This document shows positions 1 through 10,300 of a stretch of 48,139 nucleotides of DNA, piece by piece (position 1 is the stretch's first letter; every line of letters begins with the position of its first letter). The position numbers were made by a program, and so were the translations under genes. This DNA comes from Clostridia bacterium. Lineage in GTDB: Bacteria; Bacillota; Clostridia; TANB77; CAG-508. The notes under the pieces are model-generated. The model had not been told where the DNA came from and ran no database searches. It saw only the letters and a program-made list of their open reading frames with translations. Location: the NCBI GenBank assembly GCA_017886645.1, contig JAGHJM010000073.1, forward strand, positions 1 to 48,139, read 5' to 3'.

Positions 1-1
1 A

Positions 2-544
2 AATAATATTAATAAAAAAATTGAATCAATGATAAACTTACAAGAAGAATATGATCAATTACAAGAAGAATTACATATATTAGAAAATAAAAATAAGAGT
101 ATAGAAATAGCTAAGGAAGCACTAAAAAATGCTTATGAGGAAATGAAAAAAAATATTACTCCTAAGTTTACACAAAATTTATCAAATACAATTAATAAAA
201 TATCTAATGGGAAATATAAAAAAGTAGCAATTAATGACGAAGAAGGCTTAATAGTTGAAATAGACAATGGAGAATATATTCCAGCAGAATTATTTAGTGT
301 AGGAACAATAGATCAATTATATTTATCTTTAAGATTAAGTATGGCACAGGAAATATCAGAAGAGAAAATGCCAATTATATTGGACGAAACATTTGCGTAT
401 TTTGATAATGAAAGATTAGAAAATGTATTAAAATATTTAATTAATGAATTAAAAGAAAATCAAGTAATTTTATTTACATGTACAAAAAGGGAACAAGAAA
501 TATTAAATAAATTAAATATAGAATATAATTTAGTAGAGCTATAA
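2..544 (+). CDS. C-terminal part of an SMC/SbcC/YhaN-like AAA ATPase (5' truncated by window edge)
   Basis: Frame is open to the left edge. Coiled-coil-rich start, then an ABC-signature-like segment (FSVGTIDQLYLSLRLSMA) and Walker B (MPIILDETFAYFD). Confidence 0.75.
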   Translation, partial: NNINKKIESMINLQEEYDQLQEELHILENKNKSIEIAKEALKNAYEEMKKNITPKFTQNLSNTINKISNGKYKKVAINDEEGLIVEIDNGEYIPAELFSVGTIDQLYLSLRLSMAQEISEEKMPIILDETFAYFDNERLENVLKYLINELKENQVILFTCTKREQEILNKLNIEYNLVEL

Positions 545-555
545 ATTAAAAGTAG

Positions 556-584
556 TTGTAATTACTGCGAAAATAAGGTATAAT
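556..584 (+). promoter_or_regulatory. Sigma-A-like promoter for prfA
   Basis: TTGTAA - 17 bp - TATAAT. Confidence 0.6.
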
Positions 585-617
585 AGTAGGGATTAAGATT
601 ATATAGGAGAGGTTTTT

Positions 618-1679
618 ATGTTTCAAAAATTAGAATCAGTAGAAAAAAGGTATGAAGAGTTAACCAAAAAAATTAGTGATCCAGAGATTATTTCAAAACA
701 AGATGAATGGAAAAACTTTATGAAAGAACATGCAGAATTAGAGCCAATTGTAGAAAAATATAGAGAATATAAAAAAGCAAAAAAAGCTATAGAAGACTCG
801 GAAGAAATGTTAAAAGATCCTGAATTAAAGGAACTTGCAGAAGTAGAATTATATGAAAATAAATCAAAATTACCACAAATAGAAGAAGAATTAAAAATTT
901 TATTAATTCCTAAAGACCCAGATGATGATAAAGATGTTATATGTGAAATAAGAGCAGGTGCAGGAGGAGAAGAAGCTGCACTATTTGCTGGTACACTTTT
1001 TAGAATGTATTCTATGTATGCAGAAAGAAAGCACTGGAAATTAGAAGTTGTAAATGAAAACGAGACTGGAATAGGTGGATATAAAGAAATTTCATTTATG
1101 ATTAGTGGAAAAGGGGCATATAGTAGATTAAAATTTGAAAGCGGGGTACATAGAGTACAAAGAGTTCCAGAAACTGAAGCGAATGGAAGAATACATAATT
1201 CAACAGCTACTGTTGTAGTACTTCCAGAAGCAGAAGATGTAGAAATAGATTTAAATCCAGCAGATATAAAAATGGAAGTATTTAGAGCATCAGGTGCAGG
1301 AGGGCAACATATAAACAAAACTTCATCAGCGGTTAGACTAATACATGAACCAACAGGAACTGTAGTAGAATGTCAAACAGAAAGATCTCAATTTCAAAAT
1401 AGAGAATATGCTATGAAAATGCTTAAAACTAAATTATACGATATGGAAAAACAAAAACAAGATAGTGAAGTAAGAAATGCAAGAAAAAGTCAAGTGGGTA
1501 GTGGAGATAGAAGTGAGAAGATAAGAACATATAATTATCCACAAGGTAGAATTACTGATCACAGAATAGGAATGTCAATATATCAAATGGATGACTTTTT
1601 AAATGGAAATTTAGATGAAATGATAGATAACTTAATAGCAGCAGATAGAGCAGATAAATTACAAAGTGGCGAAGAATAG
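618..1679 (+). CDS. prfA: Peptide chain release factor 1
   Basis: [18 protein letters not shown] motif, [15 protein letters not shown] (PxT region), [38 protein letters not shown] upstream. Confidence 0.97.
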   Translation: MFQKLESVEKRYEELTKKISDPEIISKQDEWKNFMKEHAELEPIVEKYREYKKAKKAIEDSEEMLKDPELKELAEVELYENKSKLPQIEEELKILLIPKDPDDDKDVICEIRAGAGGEEAALFAGTLFRMYSMYAERKHWKLEVVNENETGIGGYKEISFMISGKGAYSRLKFESGVHRVQRVPETEANGRIHNSTATVVVLPEAEDVEIDLNPADIKMEVFRASGAGGQHINKTSSAVRLIHEPTGTVVECQTERSQFQNREYAMKMLKTKLYDMEKQKQDSEVRNARKSQVGSGDRSEKIRTYNYPQGRITDHRIGMSIYQMDDFLNGNLDEMIDNLIAADRADKLQSGEE

Positions 1680-1689
1680 GAGTGCAAAG

Positions 1690-1724
1690 AAAAGGTTTCT
1701 TTTTATAGTTAAAAGAGACCTTTT
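1690..1724 (+). terminator. Intrinsic terminator/hairpin after prfA
   Basis: AAAAGGTTTCTTTT / AAAAGAGACCTTTT inverted repeat. Confidence 0.6.
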
Positions 1725-1738
1725 AAAAAATGATATAA

Positions 1739-2644
1739 GTGGATATAAAAATGTTTATTAAAATCATAATTGGAATAATAGGCGTTATTATTATAATAGA
1801 AATAATAGAATATATTATAAAAAAGATAAGAAAATATAAAAAAGAAATTAATTTTAATGAATTTGATGATTTAGAAAAAATAAAACAAGAACAAAATGAT
1901 GAACAACATATGAAAAATGAGTTAAAAGAATTACAAAAATTAATGGAAGAAAACGAATTACAAAAAATAAAAAATAGGAAAAAGCAAAAAAATATAATAG
2001 ATATAATAGATAAAGGAATTAAAGATAGAAAAAAACGAAAAAAGACAAGAATACTGGAGGAGTTTGAGCCAGATTTAGAACAATATAAAATTTATGAAGG
2101 ATCTGAAATAGTAGAATTAAATGAAGATAATGAAAAATTTAATTTGGATTTGTTTAAAAAATGGTGTTCAGGAATTTTTTTATGCATAGAAATGGGACAT
2201 CAAAAAGAATTGGAAACGATTAAAACATCAATAATTTCTTCAATGTATAATATATTAATTAAAAATATAAATGAATTTGCACAAGATGGACTAAAGTTAG
2301 AACGAGACGAAATATTTATAGAAGACATTAAATTGCTTGACTATGGAAAGTATACAGATAGGGAAGAAATAAAAATTTTAATAAAATCTCAAATGAAAGA
2401 ATATATAATGAACGTAAAAAATAAAAGAGTAATTAGAGGCAGTAAAAGAAAAGTAAAACAAAAAAATGTAATCATGACATTTAGAAGGAAAAGAGAAGAA
2501 TTAGAAAAAGAAGGATTTTTAAGTAATTGTCCAAATTGTGGAGCAGCAATCTCGCAAATAGAATTTGGAAAATGCCAATATTGTGAAAGTATAATATTAC
2601 CTATAAGATATAATTGGGTTTTAGTTAAATTTGAGATGGTTTAA
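1739..2644 (+). CDS. Tim44-like membrane protein with C-terminal zinc ribbon
   Basis: N-terminal TM, charged linker, Tim44-like region, C-terminal CPNCGAAI...CQYCESII and WVLVKFE. The start codon may differ from the tracked one. Confidence 0.6.
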   Translation: MDIKMFIKIIIGIIGVIIIIEIIEYIIKKIRKYKKEINFNEFDDLEKIKQEQNDEQHMKNELKELQKLMEENELQKIKNRKKQKNIIDIIDKGIKDRKKRKKTRILEEFEPDLEQYKIYEGSEIVELNEDNEKFNLDLFKKWCSGIFLCIEMGHQKELETIKTSIISSMYNILIKNINEFAQDGLKLERDEIFIEDIKLLDYGKYTDREEIKILIKSQMKEYIMNVKNKRVIRGSKRKVKQKNVIMTFRRKREELEKEGFLSNCPNCGAAISQIEFGKCQYCESIILPIRYNWVLVKFEMV

Positions 2645-2747
2645 TATTTAGAACATAAATAAAAAAATATATAAGTGTAAATAATAATATTACAAATTTA
2701 TTATGAGTTAAAATATAGAGAAATAAAATAATATAATGAATATAAAT

Positions 2748-2784
2748 AAACTTCTTTTAATAATATTTAATTAAAAGGAGTTTT
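2748..2784 (+). promoter_or_regulatory. Hairpin sequestering the RBS of the ZIP gene, or a terminator overlapping the RBS
   Basis: AAACTTCTTTTAAT (2748-2761) pairs with ATTAAAAGGAGTTT (2770-2783), followed by a T run to the ATG at 2787. Confidence 0.6.
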
Positions 2785-2786
2785 TT

Positions 2787-3539
2787 ATGGAAGAAATTAT
2801 TAAAACTGCAATATTAGGATTATTTTTTGGAACTTTTGGAACAACTATAGGAGGAATTATAGGAATAAATATAAAAAATCCATCTAATAGAATTTTAAGT
2901 TTTATCTTGTCATTCGCATCAGGTTTAATGACCGCAATTATTTGTTTTGACTTAATTCCAGAGGCATTAAAGTTAAGTAACATATATAGTACAGTTAGTG
3001 TAATATTATTAGGAATTTTATTTATGATTATTTGTGATTTAACTGTGAATAGCAAGTATAAAAATATTAAAAAAAATAATAATAGTTTGCTAAAAAGTGG
3101 AATTATAATAGGAATAGGTCTTGCACTTCATAATTTCCCAGAAGGTTTAGCAATAGGTTCTGGACTAGAAAGTTCAATTACATTAGGAATTTCACTTGCT
3201 ATAGCAATTTGTCTTCATGATATACCAGAAGGGATTGCAATGGCAGTCCCTATGAAGAATGGAGGGATTAAATCTAGTAAAGTAATATACTATGTGATTT
3301 TGTCAGGAGTAACTACTGGAATAGGAGCTTTGTTTGGGGCAATAGCGGGAAATATTTCGCAAGATGTTATTTCTGTATGTCTAGCATTAGCTGCGGGAGC
3401 AATGATTTATATAGTTTCAGGGGAATTAATTCCAGAGTCAAACAAATTATATAGTGGAAGAATTGGAGCGATAGGAAATATAATAGGATTAATAATTCGG
3501 ATTAATTGCAATGTCTATCGGATAAAGTATTTATATTAG
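2787..3539 (+). CDS. ZIP family metal transporter (ZupT/GufA-like); C-terminus apparently frameshifted at 3498
   Basis: HNFPEGLAIGSG and HDIPEGIAMAVP signature helices, GELIPESNKLY. The tail IRINCNVYRIKYLY is atypical; a +1 shift gives IIGLIAMSIG* ending at 3525. Confidence 0.85.
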   Translation: MEEIIKTAILGLFFGTFGTTIGGIIGINIKNPSNRILSFILSFASGLMTAIICFDLIPEALKLSNIYSTVSVILLGILFMIICDLTVNSKYKNIKKNNNSLLKSGIIIGIGLALHNFPEGLAIGSGLESSITLGISLAIAICLHDIPEGIAMAVPMKNGGIKSSKVIYYVILSGVTTGIGALFGAIAGNISQDVISVCLALAAGAMIYIVSGELIPESNKLYSGRIGAIGNIIGLIIRINCNVYRIKYLY

Positions 3540-3616
3540 TAAAATAAAAAGTAATTAAATTATTATAAGATATAAAAAATTTAAAATAAAATGTTACAAA
3601 AAAAATAAAGTTTTAG

Positions 3617-3645
3617 TTGAGTATAATTTAATTTATTGTTATAAT
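3617..3645 (+). promoter_or_regulatory. Sigma-A-like promoter for pcrA
   Basis: TTGAGT - 17 bp - TATAAT. Confidence 0.55.
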
Positions 3646-3658
3646 ATTAATGTAGAAA

Positions 3659-3686
3659 AAGAAGTTTAAAAGTATTTAAACTTCTT
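3659..3686 (+). promoter_or_regulatory. Perfect 12-bp stem-loop near the predicted 5' end of the pcrA mRNA
   Basis: AAGAAGTTTAAA-AGTA-TTTAAACTTCTT. Confidence 0.6.
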
Positions 3687-3713
3687 AATATTTGACTAAG
3701 AAAGAGAGAAAAA

Positions 3714-6011
3714 ATGCAAGATTTAATAGAAGGATTAAATGATAGACAAAAAGAAGCCGTAATGACTACAGAAGGTCCATGTTTAGTAATAGCTGGGGCG
3801 GGAAGCGGAAAAACGAAAGTATTAACACATAAAATAGCATATTTAATTTCCGAAAAATATGTAAAACCATGGAATATTATTGCTATAACATTTACAAATA
3901 AAGCAGCAAATGAAATGAAAGAAAGAATATCTAATATCATAGGAGATGCTGCAAACGATTTATGGATGGGAACTTTCCATTCCATTTGTGTTAAAATACT
4001 TAGAAAATATATTGACAGAATAGGTTTTGAACATTCTTTTTTAATATTTGATACTTCAGATCAAAAAACATTAATTAAAGAATGTTTAAAAGAGTTAAAA
4101 ATAGATGATAAACTTTTTACAGATAGAGCCGTAATGTCAGAAATTAGTAATGGAAAAAACGAAATGCTAGAGCCAAAAGCATATCAAACAAAATATGCAG
4201 GAGATTATAGAAAAGAAATAATAGGAAAAATATATGAATTATATCAGCAGAGGTTAAAGGAAAATAATGCTTTAGATTTTGATGACATTATTAATTATGC
4301 AATAAAAGTATTAACAGAAAATCCAGATGTATTAGAATATTATACAGAAAAATTTAAATATGTATTAGTAGATGAATACCAAGACACTAATAAAGCACAA
4401 TTTATGCTAGTTTCTATTTTTGCATCTAAATATGGAAATATTACAGTAGTAGGAGATAATGACCAAGGTATATATAGCTTTAGAGGTGCAGACATTACAA
4501 ATATTCTAAATTTTGAAAAGGATTTTCCAGGAACAAAAATAATAAAATTAGAGCAAAATTATAGATGTACAGGAAATATTTTAAAAGCAGCTAATGCAGT
4601 TATAAAAAGAAATGAAAATAAATATGATAAAAAGCTTTGGACAAACAATGATGATGGGGACTTGCCAACTATTTATCAGGCAGAAGATGAGTATGGAGAA
4701 GCTACATATATTGTAAATCAAATATCACATTTAAAAACGCAAGAATATTATAAATATTCAGATTTTGTTATATTATACAGAATGAACTCACAATCAAGAG
4801 CTATAGAGGATATTTTAAGGAGAGAAGATATTCCTTATAAAATAGTAGGTGGCTTAAAGTTCTATGAAAGAAAAGAAATAAAAGATATAATTGCATATTT
4901 AAGATTAATATATAACACCTCTGATAATTTATCGCTAAAAAGAATTATTAATGAACCTAAAAGGGGTATTGGAAAAACAAGTTTGGACAATATACAAGAA
5001 ATTGCTGAAAACTTAGGAACATCTATGTATGAGGTTATAAAAAGGGCAGAAGATTATGGTTTAAATAGAATAAAAGCAAATTCAATAGATTTTATAAATC
5101 TAATAGAAGAATTAAGAGCTAAAACGGAAGAATCAACTATATCAGAATTAATAAAAGAAACACTTAACAAATCTGGATATACAAAGGCATTAGAATTAGA
5201 AAACACAGTAGAAGCAGAGTCAAGGATTCAGAACTTAGAAGAATTTTTAACAGTTGCTATAGAATTTGAAGAAGAATTTGCGGACAATAATTTAGGAGAA
5301 TTTTTAGAAAATATTACACTTAGTAGCGATATAGATAATGTAGAAGATGCAGAAAATTCTGTTACATTAATGACGTTACATAGTGCTAAAGGATTAGAGT
5401 TTCCAACAGTATTTTTAGTTGGGCTAGAAGAAGGAATATTCCCAGGATATAAATCAATAGGAGAAGAAAACGAGTTACAAGAGGAAAGAAGACTATTCTA
5501 TGTAGGAATAACAAGAGCTAAAGAACATTTATTCTTAACTTGTGCTAAAAGAAGAACTATTTTTGGTTCTACAAGTTATAATGCAATATCAAGATTTGTT
5601 AAAGAAATTCCGAAAGATTTACTAGATGGATATGAAGATGTAATAGAAGAGAAAAAACAGGAAACTTTTGAAGACTCAAAATACGAATGGAAATATGGAA
5701 ATAATACATCAAAGGTTAAAACTTATAATTTAAATGATGAAAATTATGAAATAAAAAAGAAAGTTCCATTAAATACACAATTTCAATACAGAACAGCAGA
5801 AAGTTTCTTATCATCATTAAACAAAAACAAAGAAAAAGATTTTGATATATCTAAATATAAAGAAGGACAAAGGGTATACCATAAAAAGTTTGGTGAAGGA
5901 ACTATAAATAAAATCGAGGAAGAGGGAGAAGACTATAAAGTTGATATAAACTTTGACAAAGTAGGACACAAAAGACTTATGGCAAAATTTGCAGGATTAG
6001 AAATTATATAG
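3714..6011 (+). CDS. pcrA: UvrD/PcrA-type ATP-dependent DNA helicase
   Basis: LNDRQKEAV, AGAGSGKTKVLT, VDEYQDTN, GDNDQGIYSFRGAD, QNYRCTGNIL, TLHSAKGLEFPTVFLVGLEEGIFP. Confidence 0.95.
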   Translation: MQDLIEGLNDRQKEAVMTTEGPCLVIAGAGSGKTKVLTHKIAYLISEKYVKPWNIIAITFTNKAANEMKERISNIIGDAANDLWMGTFHSICVKILRKYIDRIGFEHSFLIFDTSDQKTLIKECLKELKIDDKLFTDRAVMSEISNGKNEMLEPKAYQTKYAGDYRKEIIGKIYELYQQRLKENNALDFDDIINYAIKVLTENPDVLEYYTEKFKYVLVDEYQDTNKAQFMLVSIFASKYGNITVVGDNDQGIYSFRGADITNILNFEKDFPGTKIIKLEQNYRCTGNILKAANAVIKRNENKYDKKLWTNNDDGDLPTIYQAEDEYGEATYIVNQISHLKTQEYYKYSDFVILYRMNSQSRAIEDILRREDIPYKIVGGLKFYERKEIKDIIAYLRLIYNTSDNLSLKRIINEPKRGIGKTSLDNIQEIAENLGTSMYEVIKRAEDYGLNRIKANSIDFINLIEELRAKTEESTISELIKETLNKSGYTKALELENTVEAESRIQNLEEFLTVAIEFEEEFADNNLGEFLENITLSSDIDNVEDAENSVTLMTLHSAKGLEFPTVFLVGLEEGIFPGYKSIGEENELQEERRLFYVGITRAKEHLFLTCAKRRTIFGSTSYNAISRFVKEIPKDLLDGYEDVIEEKKQETFEDSKYEWKYGNNTSKVKTYNLNDENYEIKKKVPLNTQFQYRTAESFLSSLNKNKEKDFDISKYKEGQRVYHKKFGEGTINKIEEEGEDYKVDINFDKVGHKRLMAKFAGLEII

Positions 6012-6022
6012 GAGAAAAATAT

Positions 6023-6589
6023 ATGAAAAAATTAGCAATTGATATGGACGATGTAATTTGTGATGGCGGATTTATGTACTTAATAAATGACTTTTTACAC
6101 AGCAATTATACAGTAGAAGATGTAAAAGGATATTATATGCAAGAATTAATACCTGAGGATAAAAAAGAAGAGTGGAAAAAATACTTTATTAAACATAATT
6201 TGTATGATTACGCAAAATTTATAGGTAATGCTTATAATGTAATAAAAAAACTAAATGAAAAATATGAGGTGTATATAGTAACAGCATATGTTTCAAAAGA
6301 TATGCCAGAATCTTCTGCTCCAATGCTATATAATAAATTTAATTGGTTATATAAAAATTTACCATTTATAGATCCAAGCCAGTATATATTTATTAATAAT
6401 AAAGATATTATTGATTGTGATATTAGGATAGACGATAAGCTTTCAAATTTAAAAGGAAATGCTGAAATAAAACTTCTATTTGATAGCTATCACAATAAGA
6501 AATTTCAAAAAGAAGAATTGGAAAAACAAGGAATAAAAAGAGTAAAAGATTGGGATGAAATAGAAGCAATATTGTTAAATAATATATAA
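6023..6589 (+). CDS. 5'(3')-deoxyribonucleotidase-like HAD protein (NT5C family)
   Basis: MKKLAIDMDDVICDGG motif, VYIVTAY, IDDKLSNL. Confidence 0.75.
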   Translation: MKKLAIDMDDVICDGGFMYLINDFLHSNYTVEDVKGYYMQELIPEDKKEEWKKYFIKHNLYDYAKFIGNAYNVIKKLNEKYEVYIVTAYVSKDMPESSAPMLYNKFNWLYKNLPFIDPSQYIFINNKDIIDCDIRIDDKLSNLKGNAEIKLLFDSYHNKKFQKEELEKQGIKRVKDWDEIEAILLNNI

Positions 6590-6595
6590 AATAAA

Positions 6596-6642
6596 AAAGA
6601 TAAGCAAAATAAGCTAAAATTATTTTGCTTATCTTTTTTTTA
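6596..6642 (+). terminator. Intrinsic terminator
   Basis: AAAAGATAAGCAAAATAA...TTATTTTGCTTATCTTTTTTTT. Confidence 0.85.
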
Positions 6643-6713
6643 GAAAAAATAGTATAAAAAAAAGATAAATGAAAATAATAAATTTATATTAAGTAAAGAA
6701 AGGAAGGATAAAA

Positions 6714-6902
6714 ATGTCAAATTTAAATCAAATAGAATTACAACATTTAAGACATTTAATAGGGGCACATGAAACTTCATATCAAAAATTAAACACATAT
6801 GCATCACAAGCTGTAGACCCACAAATTAAGCAAATGTTCACAAAATCAGCACAAGATGCACTAAATACAAAACAAAAATTAATGTCATTTTTAAGTGAAT
6901 AG
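6714..6902 (+). CDS. Small spore-coat-like protein (CotF-related)
   Basis: 62 aa, HLRHLIGAHETSYQKLNTYASQAVDPQIKQMF. RBS AAGGAAGG upstream. Confidence 0.6.
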   Translation: MSNLNQIELQHLRHLIGAHETSYQKLNTYASQAVDPQIKQMFTKSAQDALNTKQKLMSFLSE

Positions 6903-6912
6903 GAGGTATAGT

Positions 6913-7158
6913 ATGGATGAGAAAACAATGGTTAATGATGTATTAAGTTCAGTAAAATCAAGCTTATCATCATATGAAATGGCAATAACAGAATCTGCAA
7001 ATATGCAATTAAGACAAACATTTCAACAAATAAGAAATAGTGACGAAAGTTTTCAATATGAATTATTTAAAGTGGCACAAGCAAAAGGTTATTATAAACC
7101 TGCGCAAACTGCAAGTACAACAGAAATACAAACAGTAAAAACAGAATTACAACAATAA
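6913..7158 (+). CDS. CotF-like spore coat protein
   Basis: The track starts at GTG 6895, but AGGAGG at 6901-6906 points to ATG 6913 (MDEKTMVNDVLSSVKSSLSSYEMAITESANMQLRQTFQQIRNSDE). Confidence 0.7.
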   Translation: MDEKTMVNDVLSSVKSSLSSYEMAITESANMQLRQTFQQIRNSDESFQYELFKVAQAKGYYKPAQTASTTEIQTVKTELQQ

Positions 7159-7275
7159 TTGTAAAATATTTGTAATTAAAAATTAATATATTAATTAAAG
7201 AAGGTATATTTTAAGTTTCCGTAAATATATCTTCTTTTGCTTGAATTTTACTATATTAAGTTGCAAAAATTACCA

Positions 7276-7304
7276 TTGAAAATCGACAAAATAGGTGCTA
7301 TTCT
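7276..7304 (+). promoter_or_regulatory. Promoter of the YDG-repeat surface protein
   Basis: TTGAAA - 17 bp - TATTCT with TG extended -10. Confidence 0.6.
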
Positions 7305-7341
7305 TATATTTAGAAATATTATATAAATATATAGGATAGTA

Positions 7342-10300
7342 ATGAAAAAATATTTAATTAAAATTCTTGTATTAAATTTAATATTTTTTATACTAATATC
7401 TGCAGTAACTATTTCTAAAGCGGTGACTGTGGAAGCTTATTTTATGCCAAATACTAATTTTAATATTTGGGGAGATGGAGTTCAAACAACATATAATGAT
7501 GCAGGATACTCTACAATACTTAAAGTAGGAAATAACGAATATGCTGTAAAAAATGGAACAGGAAGCGGAGAGAACGTAACATGTACAACAAACTTGTCAT
7601 ATGTTAGTGATGGAGCATATGTAAAAATAACATATACTGTAAAAAATGATTCAACAACTACTAAAACTATAGGAGTTGCAACACATGCAGATATTCAAAT
7701 AAATAGGGACGATTATGCTGAAATAACAAACTTAGAAGGTAATCGTGGTTTTATGATGACAGATGGAACATATAGTTTTAATTTTCTAGGAAGGCAGTCA
7801 TACGGAGCAACAGATGTAGATACATATTGGTTTGGAGACTATAATATAAGGGAGGCTAATAAATGGAATAATAGTCAAACATATGTATATGGAAGTGGAG
7901 GAAGAAGAGGAGACTCGGGAATGGCATTTTCATGGCAAAATAGAACTATAGCACCAGGAGAAGAATTAGAATTTTCTGCACTAATAGGAATAGGAACATT
8001 AAATACTCCACCAACGATTACTGTAACATCTGGTGTTGAACCAGTATATTATCCAAATGAATATATTACTTTTTCGGGAAAAGTAAATGATGCAGATACA
8101 GGAGATATAGTTAGTATAAAATATGCTTTAGATGGAGGAGAGGAAAGAACGATAGGGGGTCAATACATACCAAATGGAGTTCCAACAGACTATTCTGAAA
8201 CAATGCAGTTACCTTCAAACTTAATAGCAGGAGAACACTACATACAAGTATGGGCAATAGACGACCAAAACAATATGTCACAAGCAATTAGATTTAATTT
8301 TACTACAGAAGTAGATACTACTCCACCCTCAGCAACGCATACATTAAATCCTTCAACATGGACAAAAGGAACTGTAAATATTAATTTAAGTGTATCAGAT
8401 ACACAAACAGGATTAAAAAATATTACTTTACCAGACAGCAGAATTGAAACTTCTAGTAATATAAGTTATGAAGTTAATGCAAATGGACAATATACTTTTA
8501 AGTTAGAAGATAATGCTGGAAATATAAATAATTATTCTGTAACAGTTTCCAATATAGATAAAGAAGAACCTCAGACTATGGTAAATCCAGAAAACTGTGA
8601 ATGGAGTCAAAGTATTAATGTTGCTTTAAACTTTACAGATGTAGGAAGCGGATTTAAGCAATATAAATATGCTATAACGGATAGTAAAGATTTACCGACG
8701 TCATGGAGTAATTATATAACTAATAATGAAGATACTATTACAATAAATGAAGAAGGAAGAAAATATTTACACATTATAGCAGAAGATAATGTTGGAAATG
8801 TAAGCGATGATAAAATTGTAGGAGAATACTTAATAGATAAAACAAAACCAACAATTAGCATTATAGGAGATAATGTTACACCAAGTGTTGATAACTTGAT
8901 ATTAAATATTCAAGCAAATGATAATTTATCAGGAGTAAAGATATTAAAATTAGATGGAAATATAATATTTAATGGAAACCAAATTTTTTATAAAAATGGA
9001 ATACATAGTATAGAAATAGAAGATAATGCAGGAAATATATATACAGGAACATTTGAAATAAATAATATATATTATGAATGTAATGCAGGACTTGATCATC
9101 CAATATATAGTTCTACATATGATAGTTGTCCAATATGTGAGTCATATAGAGGACTAACTGTAACTGAAAATACACATATTTATAATTCAGAAAAGCAAGG
9201 AGTAAAATATGACAATCCAAAACAAGCTGAAATAATAGAATACTATGATAGCATAAAAGAAAATCCAGAAAAAGTAAAACAATATCAATATGAATTAAAA
9301 GTAATATATCAAGGAAATGAATATAAAACAGGAGTAGAAGGAATATATAATATAACACAAAAAGCAATTGATATAGTAGATATAATAGCAGATGATAGAA
9401 TATATAATGGTGGTAAAACAGTAACACTAAAAGGTGGAAGATTAGTTGGAGTGTGCGATGGAGATAATGTGTCATTTATTTTACCTACAACAGGAGAAGC
9501 GGAGAATAAAGACGTAGGAGAAAATAGAGTTTCGATAGGTACCATAACATTATTAGGAGACGATTCTTTAAATTATATATTAAATCAACCAGTATATGGT
9601 TCTATAATGGTAAATATTAAACAAAAGAAATTATCAATTATAAATCTAACAGCTAAAGATAAAATATATGATGGAAATACAACAGTAGAAATAGAAGGTG
9701 GGGCATTTGAAGGATTAGTAACAGGAGATGATGTAACACCAACAATACCACAAACAGGAGAAGCAGAATACAAAGATGTAGGAAACTGGAAAGTAGCGAT
9801 AAATGATATAGAGCTAACAGGGGAAGATGTAAAAAATTATAATTTTATTCAACCAACATATGGAGAAATAACGGTAAATATAAGCAAAAAAGACTTGAAA
9901 ATTATAGGACTAACAGCTAAAGATAGAATATATAATGGAAGTACAACAGTAGAAATAGAAAGTGGAGCATTTGAAGGATTAGTAACAGGAGATGATGTAA
10001 CACCAACAATACCACAAACAGGAGAAGCAGAATATAAAGATGTAGGAAACTGGAAAGTAGAAATAAACGATATAGAGCTAACAGGAGAAGACGCAAAAAA
10101 TTATAATTTTATTCAACCAGCATATGGAGAAATAACAGTAAATATAAGTAAAAAAGATTTAAAGATTATAGGACTAACAGCTAAAGATAGAATATATAAT
10201 GGAAGCACAGAAGTAGAAATAGAAGGTGGGGCATTTGAAGGATTAGTAACAGGAGATGATGTAACACCAACAATACCACAAACAGGAGAGGCAGAATACA

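Noticed and set aside
623-1318. 231-aa minus-strand ORF antisense to prfA
   Set aside because: prfA is unambiguous on the plus strand, and the antisense product is compositionally biased.
3519-3521. Third in-frame CGG in the ZIP ORF
   Set aside because: It is in frame only in the zero-frame tail after the proposed shift; in the restored frame it reads ATC-GGA-TAA.
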